This document shows positions 15,964-23,288 of a stretch of 52,051 bases of DNA, piece by piece; positions within the stretch are counted from its first letter, which is position 1, and every line of letters begins with the position of its first letter. The notes below the pieces were generated by a model. That model was not told the DNA's origin and did not search any database. It saw only the letters and a list, made by a program, of their open reading frames with translations. Made by a program: the position numbers and the translations under genes. The DNA comes from Oscillospiraceae bacterium (lineage in GTDB: Bacteria > Bacillota > Clostridia > Oscillospirales > CAG-272), in the NCBI GenBank assembly GCA_015064505.1, contig SVSB01000018.1:1-52051 (forward strand), in the 5' to 3' direction.

Positions 15964-17479
15964 CGTTCAGAATCGCTCCAAGCTTTTTTGCCGCCGCTTT
16001 TGCAAGCTCGCCCGTAAGATATCCGTATTCGGAATATTCTTCCTTAAGCATATCTCCTGCGGCACCGTGGAGATACGCACCCACGGCTGCGGCGTCAAAG
16101 GCGTTTTGGCTCCAGGTAAGAATGCCCGCGCAGATGCCAGCAAGCACGTCGCCGCTTCCGCCCTTGGCAAGTCCGGGATTTCCCGTTGGGTTAAAGCATA
16201 CTCTGCCGTCGGGGGCGGCGGTCACGGTGTCTGCTCCCTTAAGAAGCAAGGTCACGTTTTTCTCCGCGGCAAAGCTTTTTGCCGATTCGTATCTGTTTTC
16301 TTCCGTTTCCTCTATGCTCTTGCCGCTCAGGCGCGAAAATTCCTTCGGATGGGGGGTGAGGATAACTCTGCCCTCCGCCTTTTCCCACGGCGTTTCACTT
16401 AAGGCGTTAAGTCCGTCTGCGTCAAGCACCAGGGAAACGTCTGCTGAGATAAGGGCAAAAACAAGCTTTTTTGCGCCCTCGGTATTTCCAAGACCGCAAC
16501 CGCAAAGCACCGCAGAGGCGTTTTTTGCGGCGGTAACGATCCTTTCTGCGTCTGCATCGCTCCAATTTGAGGAATCGGGGATCTCCGTGTATATTGCTTC
16601 GGGATAGGCGGAGGCACAGCAGGCGATAACGCTCTTGGGTGCCATAAGCTCGCAAAGCCCCGGCCCCATACGCAAAGCGCCCGAAAGGGCAAGGCGCGCC
16701 GCTCCGGGCATATTCTCGGAGCCGCAAATAAGAAGGGTCTTTCCGTAGGTTCCCTTATGGGATGCGGCACTGCGCTTTTTGAATATCCTTCTGACGGTAT
16801 CGCTGTCGCAGACCGTGTCGGTCACAGTATAGGCGGCTTCTATTGCCGCGTAATCCATTCCGATATCGCAGACCTCAACCTTGCCGCAGTATTCTCTTGC
16901 GGGCAAAAGGAAAATTCCGCGCATGGGATAGGACATACAAACGGTCATATGGGCGCGGAATGCGGTGGTTTCCACGGTTCCCCTTGCGGGGTCTATGCCC
17001 GAGGGACAGTCGATCGCTACTCTCAGGGCGTTGCTTTTTGCGCAAATGGCAAATGGCTCCTCAAGCTCCGTTGGCAGCGCGCCGTGAAAGCCCGTTCCGT
17101 ATATTGCGTCAACTATCACGTCGCAACTCTTTACGGCTTCTTCAAAACCCTTGTGGCTTAAGGCGCGGAACGTGCAGCCTGCGCTTTTTGCTCTGTGCAT
17201 AAAGTATTTTGCCGCGTCCTTGCGCTTTTTTGAGGGTTGGTAATTGTAGACGGTGACCGTCCATCCCTGCAGGGCAAGCTCCTCTGCAATAACGTAGCCG
17301 TCGCCGCCGTTATTGCCGCTTCCGCACAGTATAACGGCACAGTCTCCCCCGCAGACCTCCTCAATAGCTTGAACGGCGCAAAGCCCTGCGTTGTACATCA
17401 GGGTCTTTTCGCCGTTCACCTGTAGCTTCGCCTGCTCGGCATCTATTTTGCGCATTAACTCGGGTGTTAGTGCAAACAT
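15950..17479 (-). CDS. nnr: Bifunctional NAD(P)H-hydrate epimerase / ADP-dependent dehydratase
   Basis: About 509 residues from ATG 17479; an in-frame TTG at 17485 overlaps the Nudix stop, while ATG has AAGGAAGG upstream. It repairs hydrated NAD(P)H. The N-terminal YjeF_N epimerase domain (to about 215) shows GSGNNGGDGYV and DAIYGTGFHG. The C-terminal carbohydrate-kinase-like dehydratase domain (about 225-500) shows GSENMPGAARLA, ILTPHPKEF, LLLKGADT and GNPGLAKGGSGDVLAG. Second to last gene of the radC to comF operon. Confidence 0.95.
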   Translation of the reverse strand: MFALTPELMRKIDAEQAKLQVNGEKTLMYNAGLCAVQAIEEVCGGDCAVILCGSGNNGGDGYVIAEELALQGWTVTVYNYQPSKKRKDAAKYFMHRAKSAGCTFRALSHKGFEEAVKSCDVIVDAIYGTGFHGALPTELEEPFAICAKSNALRVAIDCPSGIDPARGTVETTAFRAHMTVCMSYPMRGIFLLPAREYCGKVEVCDIGMDYAAIEAAYTVTDTVCDSDTVRRIFKKRSAASHKGTYGKTLLICGSENMPGAARLALSGALRMGPGLCELMAPKSVIACCASAYPEAIYTEIPDSSNWSDADAERIVTAAKNASAVLCGCGLGNTEGAKKLVFALISADVSLVLDADGLNALSETPWEKAEGRVILTPHPKEFSRLSGKSIEETEENRYESAKSFAAEKNVTLLLKGADTVTAAPDGRVCFNPTGNPGLAKGGSGDVLAGICAGILTWSQNAFDAAAVGAYLHGAAGDMLKEEYSEYGYLTGELAKAAAKKLGAILNGENT

Positions 17480-17481
17480 AC

Positions 17482-18063
17482 TCAAAGCCTTCCTTGTAAT
17501 TTCATTACGTAGGCGCGGAGCAATGCCGCCTGAGTCTTTGCGTCCTCTATTTTGCCCTCAGTAACAAGGGCGGCGGCTTCCTCCAGAGGCATTTTAAGGG
17601 AAGTAAGAAACTCTCCCTCGTCAAGATCCGTTTCTCCGAATTCAAGTCCTTTTGCAAGGTACATGGTTATGCGCTCGTCAACGTATGCGGGGGTTGTAAA
17701 AATATCGCCAAGGCATATCCATTCCTTTGCGGTGGCTCCCGTTTCCTCCTTCAGCTCCTTTTTTGCGCGGAGAAGGCGGTCGTCGTCCTTGCTTTCCAGC
17801 TTTCCCGCAGGGATCTCAAGCATCACTCTGCCCGCAGGATAGCGGAATTGGCGCACCATTATTACGTTGCCGTCCTCATCTATGGGAACCACGCAAACGG
17901 CACCAAGATGGCGTACCACGTCCCAATGGCGGTGTGCTCCGTTTGGCAGCTCCACCTCCTCGCGGAACACGCGGATGATAGCGCCCTTGTATTTTTCCTC
18001 GGAGGCGACGTGGCTTACCTTCAGACCCTCGTCGTCAAAAAGGCGGGATGCGTCCTTGCTCAT
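17482..18063 (-). CDS. Nudix hydrolase, ADP-ribose pyrophosphatase type
   Basis: 193 residues. The Nudix box spans about 87-110, with G87 at the start and the catalytic KELKEETG at 102-109; this is the NudF/ADP-ribose type rather than MutT, as also indicated by VRQFRYP (70-76) and the N-terminal segment KYKGAIIRV. ADP-ribose is the expected substrate, from family knowledge. It overlaps the preceding gene by ATGA and abuts nnr, and both act on nicotinamide nucleotide turnover, which supports a shared house-cleaning role. Confidence 0.9.
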   Translation of the reverse strand: MSKDASRLFDDEGLKVSHVASEEKYKGAIIRVFREEVELPNGAHRHWDVVRHLGAVCVVPIDEDGNVIMVRQFRYPAGRVMLEIPAGKLESKDDDRLLRAKKELKEETGATAKEWICLGDIFTTPAYVDERITMYLAKGLEFGETDLDEGEFLTSLKMPLEEAAALVTEGKIEDAKTQAALLRAYVMKLQGRL

Positions 18064-19025
18064 TTTGCGCCTCTCTTTTTCTCCTCGGCTCTTGCTTTTT
18101 CCTCTGCCTCGTATTTTGCAATAGCCTCGCGGAGCTTTTTCTTCTTCAATACCTTGGGTACGACGATTATTGCGACTACCGCGCCGATGGCAACGGCAAA
18201 GATGACGTAATCCACGAATACGGGCACGTTCTTGTTGCCGATAAGCTCAAACAGACGGCTGGTGGTCTGCTTCTTTGCCATGGGGGAGGTCAGTATGCTG
18301 TTCTCGCCCTTATATTCGGTAAGCTTCGTACCGCCGGAGGAGAGCTTAACGTTGTTCACGGAAAGCGTCTTGTCGGCAACGAGAGCGGCGCTTGCCGCGT
18401 TGATATCAAGAGAGGTGTGATTTACCGTAAGCTTATTGGTCGCGTGCACGGGGGCGTTTGCCTTGAAGCTTCCGCCCATCAGGCGAAGATCTCTGCCGTA
18501 GGCGGCGTTCTTTGCGGCAGTTACTTCTATCTTGCCGCCCGTCTGGCTCCAGGTGGCGTATTCGGATACTATGCCGTTTTCGCCCGCGGTGATCACGTAA
18601 TTACCGGACTCAAAAATAACCTTCTTATCGTCCATATTGGTGGAGTTGATAAAACCGATCTCCCCGCCGTTAAGGATAAGAGTGCCCTCGCCGCGGAAAT
18701 AAACGTCGCCCTGCACTTCAAGGGCTGCGTAGGAGGCGTTTATGGTATTGGTGCCCACAAGCACAACGGTGGCACCGTGAGGGATGCGCAGACCGTAGCG
18801 GTCGCCCGTGTTTACGGTAAAGTCGGTAAGGGTGAGGGTCTTGGTCTTATTTGCCCACGTAAATCCGTCGCCGCTTGCGTTCTTGCGCACGTCAAGAAGA
18901 TTGACGGTGGAGGTGAACTGTCCCGCAAAAACGGAGAAGGGAACGATTACTGCCAGAAGGGCGCAGAGCATCAGAACGGCGATCACTCTGCCAAAAATGT
19001 GGTTTTCGGTTATTTTTCTTCTCAT
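18060..19025 (-). CDS. Membrane-anchored protein with beta-helix ectodomain
   Basis: 321 residues. A signal anchor lies at about 12-34. An extracellular region (35-260) with repeating short strands (TVNLLDV, TLTLTDF, TVVLVGTN, ALEVQGDVYF, TLILNGGEIG) resembles the right-handed beta-helix carbohydrate-binding-like proteins of Clostridia. A second membrane helix sits at about 267-292, followed by a charged Lys/Glu/Ala tail predicted to be cytoplasmic. Function unknown. It lies between radC and the Nudix gene, overlapping the latter by ATGA, an odd place for a surface protein. Confidence 0.65.
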   Translation of the reverse strand: MRRKITENHIFGRVIAVLMLCALLAVIVPFSVFAGQFTSTVNLLDVRKNASGDGFTWANKTKTLTLTDFTVNTGDRYGLRIPHGATVVLVGTNTINASYAALEVQGDVYFRGEGTLILNGGEIGFINSTNMDDKKVIFESGNYVITAGENGIVSEYATWSQTGGKIEVTAAKNAAYGRDLRLMGGSFKANAPVHATNKLTVNHTSLDINAASAALVADKTLSVNNVKLSSGGTKLTEYKGENSILTSPMAKKQTTSRLFELIGNKNVPVFVDYVIFAVAIGAVVAIIVVPKVLKKKKLREAIAKYEAEEKARAEEKKRGAK

Positions 19026-19033
19026 TTTGTTAC

Positions 19034-19807
19034 CTATCTTTCGTATTTGGGTATATCGGAATCGTCAATATTGGAATAAAAGCTGCTTGTGTCCACGCCC
19101 GCGTAAAACGCCTCGGCATCTGGATTCTGCCGCATCATTCCCTTGGTGCGGTACATAAGGGGAGTGTAGTGATTGCCCGCGATTATGTAGTGCTCCAAAA
19201 GCGGAATTCCAACGGTTTGGAGGGCGGTCTCCAGATTGCGGGTGGTGTAGATATCCTCACCCGAGGGTATTGCAAGTCCCATGGGGTGATTGTGGGCAAT
19301 AACGGCAATCGCCGCCTTCCGTATCACGCAAGGCTCAAGAAGCATTCGCGGAGTAACGTGGGCGGAGTTTACCGAGCCGTCGAAGATGCGCACCGTTTCT
19401 ATAATACGCATACTGTTGTCAAGCATGGTAAGATATACCACCTCGTTGGTTTCACCAACGAATTTGTTGACGAACATTTTGCCAAGCCCGTCTGCGGTCT
19501 GCGCCTGTCCCTCGGTATCCCCGCATTCAAGAAAATATCTGCGCGCCATCTGTGGCATAAGCTTCAGCAGGGTGGCGGCATGCTCACCGATGCCGTCTAC
19601 CTTCATAAGCTCGCTTATTTCCGCGTTGAAAACGCCGGCTATATTTCCGAACTTGTCAAGCAATGCGTGGGCAAGCTCGTTCGTGTCCTTTTGCGGTATG
19701 GCGTAAAACAGCAATAGCTCCAGTGCGTTATGCTCGGCAAAGCTGTCAAGCCCCTCTGAATGAAATCGCGTCTTTACTCTTCCGCGGTGGTCCTTGTGTG
19801 GATTCAT
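19034..19807 (-). CDS. radC: RadC-family JAMM/MPN protein
   Basis: 257 residues from ATG 19807, 8 nt after GGAG; a TTG three bases upstream is less likely. A helix-hairpin-helix region (about 45-85, KVDGIGEHAA) precedes a JAMM metalloprotease-like domain with the metal motif AHNHP and the downstream S-x2-D (PSGEDI). RadC proteins were once linked to DNA repair but their activity is not established. First gene of a five-gene operon with its own promoter. Confidence 0.92.
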   Translation of the reverse strand: MNPHKDHRGRVKTRFHSEGLDSFAEHNALELLLFYAIPQKDTNELAHALLDKFGNIAGVFNAEISELMKVDGIGEHAATLLKLMPQMARRYFLECGDTEGQAQTADGLGKMFVNKFVGETNEVVYLTMLDNSMRIIETVRIFDGSVNSAHVTPRMLLEPCVIRKAAIAVIAHNHPMGLAIPSGEDIYTTRNLETALQTVGIPLLEHYIIAGNHYTPLMYRTKGMMRQNPDAEAFYAGVDTSSFYSNIDDSDIPKYER

Positions 19808-19839
19808 CAACAGTTCTCCATTTTGATATTACTCCCACT

Positions 19840-19868
19840 ATTCTAACATATAGTGACTCCGTTGTCAA
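19840..19868 (-). promoter_or_regulatory. Promoter of the radC operon
   Basis: TTGACA (19868-19863), 17-bp spacer, TAGAAT (19845-19840). Confidence 0.85.
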
Positions 19869-19945
19869 ACCTTAAGGTGCATATATACGCAAAAAATAAG
19901 GGAATATTCACGATAACGTCACGTAAATTGCCGTTTTTCCCCTTT

Positions 19946-20827
19946 TCAGAACCATATTGCAAGTGAAGCGGCAAGACAGGTCTCGGTGTTCGTGTGTACG
20001 GTGTCGCCTGCCTTGAAGCCAAGCTCACCTACGTCGTATACGGGCACGGTAAGCCTTGCGATTACGGAGTCGCCCGCACAGTGGGTAACGAGGGTAAAGC
20101 CCGCAGAGCTTGCAATGTGCGCGGCGTAAAGAATATGCGCGGTGCGTCCGGGAAAACGGCAAAGCAAGGCCATAATTCCGTCGGAGGCGGAAAGCGAGCC
20201 GTTCTCCGTATCCGTGGCAAAGGTTACGGTTATTCCGCCCTTTATTTCATCGGCGGTGACCTTAACCGTCCTGCCGCTTTCGAGGAACGCTCCGTAAATA
20301 GCTGTAAGACAACAGACGAGTGGCTCGCTTTTCATAATACCGCCTTCGTCCGGGCGCAGATAGCACAGGTATTCCGTATGGTCCTTGTCCTGCTTTTTGA
20401 TTATTTTCCCGTACCAATGAGAAAGAAGCGCGGCGGGGCATATATTCGACGCGTATTCCTTATCGCATCTCGGAGTCAGGCAGGCTGTAAGGATCCTTCT
20501 GGCGTTAAACTCTGCGGAAAGCTTCCAGCTTTTTGCCGCGCCGAAAACGTAAAAGAAGGTACCGTGGGCGTAAAGCCTGTCCGCCAGCAGAAGATATCTG
20601 CCGCTACTGCCGCCACAGGGAATTACGGCAATGGAGTAAGGCTCTTTTTCAAAGCTTTCTTCCATTAGCTCCCGTTGCCGCTTGTTAAGGCTTGCGTTGC
20701 CGTCTCCTATCCATCTTAAGGTGGCGGGAAAGCGGTATGCGCTTTGATTTGCGAACACCACGCGCATCCCCGCATCGCATATAACGCAGGGGAGCTCGTC
20801 CGTGATCTCTCCGTAAAAAGAATTCAT
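19946..20827 (-). CDS. Uncharacterised cytoplasmic protein with PAS-like N-terminus
   Basis: 293 residues, no signal peptide. The first 40 residues (ELPCVICDAGMRVVFANQSA) read like the start of a PAS sensor fold. The middle contains several cysteines (CLTPRCDKEYASNIC). The C-terminal part (about 185-280) alternates strands and small residues and could be a degenerate GHKL ATPase or another sensory domain; no N-box or G-box histidine-kinase motif can be seen. It follows the HTH gene by 8 nt and must be co-transcribed. I infer a signalling partner of that regulator; the family is not recognised. Confidence 0.55.
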   Translation of the reverse strand: MNSFYGEITDELPCVICDAGMRVVFANQSAYRFPATLRWIGDGNASLNKRQRELMEESFEKEPYSIAVIPCGGSSGRYLLLADRLYAHGTFFYVFGAAKSWKLSAEFNARRILTACLTPRCDKEYASNICPAALLSHWYGKIIKKQDKDHTEYLCYLRPDEGGIMKSEPLVCCLTAIYGAFLESGRTVKVTADEIKGGITVTFATDTENGSLSASDGIMALLCRFPGRTAHILYAAHIASSAGFTLVTHCAGDSVIARLTVPVYDVGELGFKAGDTVHTNTETCLAASLAIWF

Positions 20828-20835
20828 AAGCGTGA

Positions 20836-21051
20836 TCAGTCCTTTTTTCCGTAGTTGCCGTTTCTTTCAAAAATATAATCGAGAGAAACGCAATAGTGGT
20901 CGGCAAGCTTTATAAGATGCTCAAGGGGTATGTTCTGAAAGCCTCTTTCGTATCGGGAATAGACAGTCTGCTTAATTCCCAGAAGGGCCGCAACGTCCCG
21001 TTGCTTAAGATCGTGATCCTCGCGCAGATCGCGCAGTCTTCGCAAGTACAT
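20836..21051 (-). CDS. XRE-family HTH regulator
   Basis: 71 residues, essentially a single HTH_3 domain (residues 3-60): LREDHDLKQRDVAALLGIKQ, then SRYERG and LADHYCVSLDYIFER. DNA-binding repressors of this kind often regulate their own operon. Two near-identical boxes upstream (21071-21137) are candidate operators. The partner gene is the PAS-like protein at 19946. Confidence 0.9.
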   Translation of the reverse strand: MYLRRLRDLREDHDLKQRDVAALLGIKQTVYSRYERGFQNIPLEHLIKLADHYCVSLDYIFERNGNYGKKD

Positions 21052-21064
21052 AAATTATCTCCCG

Positions 21065-21137
21065 TAGTATCTATAAGTACTATAAAAAGGATACCATACA
21101 TCGGCAACCTGTTCACCATGTAGAACTTATAAGTACT
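21065..21137 (-). promoter_or_regulatory. Promoter with twin AGTACTTATA boxes
   Basis: On the minus strand AGTACTTATAAGT (21137-21125) and AGTACTTATAG (21081-21071) are near-identical, 54 bp apart, and each has TTTTTA or TTTTTAT just before it. The core ACTTATAAGT is a perfect palindrome. A candidate promoter TTGCCG-17-TATAGT overlaps the second box, the arrangement expected for autorepression. Confidence 0.55.
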
Positions 21138-21151
21138 AAAAAGGAAATAAA

Positions 21152-21186
21152 AAATACCGCAAAGAGAATATCTCCTTGCGGTATTT
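21152..21186 (-). terminator. Terminator of the GH2 gene
   Basis: An 11-bp stem AAATACCGCAA/TTGCGGTATTT with an inner GAGA/TCTC pair, followed on the minus strand by TTTTTTATTTCC. Confidence 0.85.
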
Positions 21187-21196
21187 ATATCAGGTT

Positions 21197-22975
21197 TTAC
21201 TTGCAGTGACGTGCGCGGACGTTGATGGCGCGGATCTTGTCAACGCTTACCTTGGGGTTGCGGTCCATATCAAGCAGACCGTTTACCTCCTGGAAAACGT
21301 CGGTGAGCTGAGTGTAGCAGTAGCCGCGGATATAGGGCAGAGACTTGAAGGCGGTGGTGATATCGTCGTAGCGGGCAAGGAATACCTCCTCGTCGTTTAC
21401 GGCGCCGTTGTAGCCCCAGTTGCCGTTGCCGCTGTCCTTGGAGAAGGCGATCCCGCCGTATTCGGTAAGGAGGCAGGGCTTGTCGGTGTTATCGTAGTTA
21501 TCTGCGGTAACGGTGCGGCTCTTGTTGGGACAGCCAAGACCGAAGATCTCGGCGTCCTCGTAGTCCTCGTGGCGCAGATCCTTGTTATAAGCGGTGTAAT
21601 CGTGTGCGGTCACGATATCGGTTTCAGCCTGCTCCCAGCCGTCGTTTCCGGAAACGAAACGGGTGCCGTCAAGGCTGTGAACAACGTGGTACAGCATATC
21701 GTTAAGCTGCTGCATCTCCTTGTTTTCCTTGATGGCGTAAACGCCCCAGCTCTCGTTGAGAGGTACCCAGGCGATAAGTGCGGGGTGGTTGTAGTCGCGG
21801 GCGATAGCCTCGGAAAGGTCGCGGAGCATATTGCGCTTCTCCGCATCGTTAAACCAGTAAGCGGAGGGAAGCTCGCCCCAAACCAGAAGACCGAGCTTAT
21901 CTGCCCAGTAAAGGTAACGGGGATCCTCAAACTTCTGGTGCTTTCTTGCGCCGTTGAAGCCAAGCTTGCGGGTAAGCTCGATATCAAGCTTAAGTGCGTC
22001 GTCGGTAGGAGCGGTAAGAAGGCCGTCCTTCCAATAGCCCTGGTCAAGGATAAGGCGCTGATAGATCTCGCGGTAGTTAAGGAAGATGCGGTCGCCGATG
22101 ATCTCAAGCTTACGCATACCGAAGTAGGTAACGAGGCTGTCCTCAACTACGTCGTCCTTAACGAGAGATACGTTTACGTCGTAAAGGTTGGGGGTTGCGG
22201 GGAACCAGTAATGGAAGCCCTCTATGGTCTCGTCGTGACCGAGAGAGAGGGTAACCTCTGCGCGGCGGTGAGAGAAGCTTACGGTGCCGTCCACTACGGG
22301 GGCACCCTTGTAGCTTACTTCAACCTTTGCCTTCATTCCCTCGGGAACGTTGTTTGCGTTTATCTCAAACTTAACGGAAGCGTGGTCAACGTCGGGAGTG
22401 ATGCGTACTTCCTTTATGTAGTTAATGCCCACTGCCTCAAGCCATACGGACTGCCAGATACCGCTCATGGGAGCGTACCAGCAAGCGAAATTCTCGGGAC
22501 GGAAGCTCTGCTTTCCGCGGGGCTGCTCGGTGTCAAGTCTGTCCTCGCACATAACGGAGAGGTGGTGCTTCTTCTTTCCGTCGCACTTTACGTGATTGGT
22601 GATATCAAACTCAAAGGGTGTGTAGCCGCCCTCGTGAGAGCCGAGATACTGACCGTCAAGCCATACCTTGGTGATGTAGTCTGCGGCGCCGAAGTGAAGA
22701 AGAACTCTCTTGCCTTCAAACTCTGCGGGCACGGTAACGGTGCGGTGATACCAGATATAATCTGAATGGCGCTTATCGTTAAGACCGGAAAGCTCGCACT
22801 GATAAACGAATGGAACGGTGATCTTGGTGTCAAGGGTGGTTCTGCCCTGCCATTTTTCAGCCTCGCCTATGCCGCTTTCGTCAAAGGCAAAGTCCCATTC
22901 GCCGTTAAGGCACAGCCAGCTTTCGCGGTATTTGTCGGGACGCGGATGCTCGGAACGGGGTATCTGTTTAGTCAT
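21197..22975 (-). CDS. GH2-family glycoside hydrolase (beta-glucuronidase/beta-galactosidase type)
   Basis: 592 residues, cytoplasmic. In order: jelly-roll sugar-binding domain (about 15-185), immunoglobulin-like domain (about 187-290), TIM barrel (about 295-592). The acid/base is E408 in VPLNESWG and the nucleophile E505 in LLTEYGGI. Length and the barrel entry (GDRIFLNYREIYQRL) place it with the short GH2 enzymes; the usual NG-KPV(F/Y)L-G motif is altered. Sugar specificity cannot be read. Ribosome site CCGGAGG before ATG 22975. It is divergent from the corrinoid operon across a 313-bp spacer. Confidence 0.92.
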   Translation of the reverse strand: MTKQIPRSEHPRPDKYRESWLCLNGEWDFAFDESGIGEAEKWQGRTTLDTKITVPFVYQCELSGLNDKRHSDYIWYHRTVTVPAEFEGKRVLLHFGAADYITKVWLDGQYLGSHEGGYTPFEFDITNHVKCDGKKKHHLSVMCEDRLDTEQPRGKQSFRPENFACWYAPMSGIWQSVWLEAVGINYIKEVRITPDVDHASVKFEINANNVPEGMKAKVEVSYKGAPVVDGTVSFSHRRAEVTLSLGHDETIEGFHYWFPATPNLYDVNVSLVKDDVVEDSLVTYFGMRKLEIIGDRIFLNYREIYQRLILDQGYWKDGLLTAPTDDALKLDIELTRKLGFNGARKHQKFEDPRYLYWADKLGLLVWGELPSAYWFNDAEKRNMLRDLSEAIARDYNHPALIAWVPLNESWGVYAIKENKEMQQLNDMLYHVVHSLDGTRFVSGNDGWEQAETDIVTAHDYTAYNKDLRHEDYEDAEIFGLGCPNKSRTVTADNYDNTDKPCLLTEYGGIAFSKDSGNGNWGYNGAVNDEEVFLARYDDITTAFKSLPYIRGYCYTQLTDVFQEVNGLLDMDRNPKVSVDKIRAINVRARHCK

Positions 22976-23081
22976 GATGATTCCTCCGGATTACAAAAAG
23001 TTGTTGTGGTAATAAAAATATCAATGTGATTTTTTGCCTATTTTAAGGGATTTTTTGCAAAAATACCCTTATACATTATCA

Positions 23082-23110
23082 ATTATATATTATAAAAAGT
23101 TGCTTTTCAA
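23082..23110 (-). promoter_or_regulatory. Promoter of the GH2 gene
   Basis: TTGAAA (23110-23105), 17-bp spacer, TATAAT (23087-23082). The 5' UTR would be about 100 nt and contains two copies of GCAAAAAAT. Confidence 0.8.
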
Positions 23111-23227
23111 TAGCTTGAAGAAAAAAACTTGCGCTGCAAGCTTTTTTTGTTCGGATTAAGACAAATCGGGAAAAAATCTTTTCTGTGGTTTTGTTTCACT
23201 TTTTTTGCAAAAAGAACCTCTACCCTA

Positions 23228-23267
23228 TTTACCCGCCCGTTCACATTTAGTATAATGTAAATATAAT
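23228..23267 (+). promoter_or_regulatory. Promoter of the corrinoid methyltransferase operon
   Basis: TTTACC (23228-23233), 17-bp spacer, TATAAT (23251-23256), with a second TATAAT at 23262-23267. The poor -35 suits a promoter that needs an activator such as the AraC-type protein it transcribes. No cobalamin riboswitch is visible between 23110 and 23289. Confidence 0.6.
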
Positions 23268-23288
23268 ACGATTCACGGAAGGGATATT

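Noticed and set aside
21176-22765. A 529-codon open frame on the plus strand
   Set aside because: It mirrors the GH2 gene, begins inside its terminator and has no family features.
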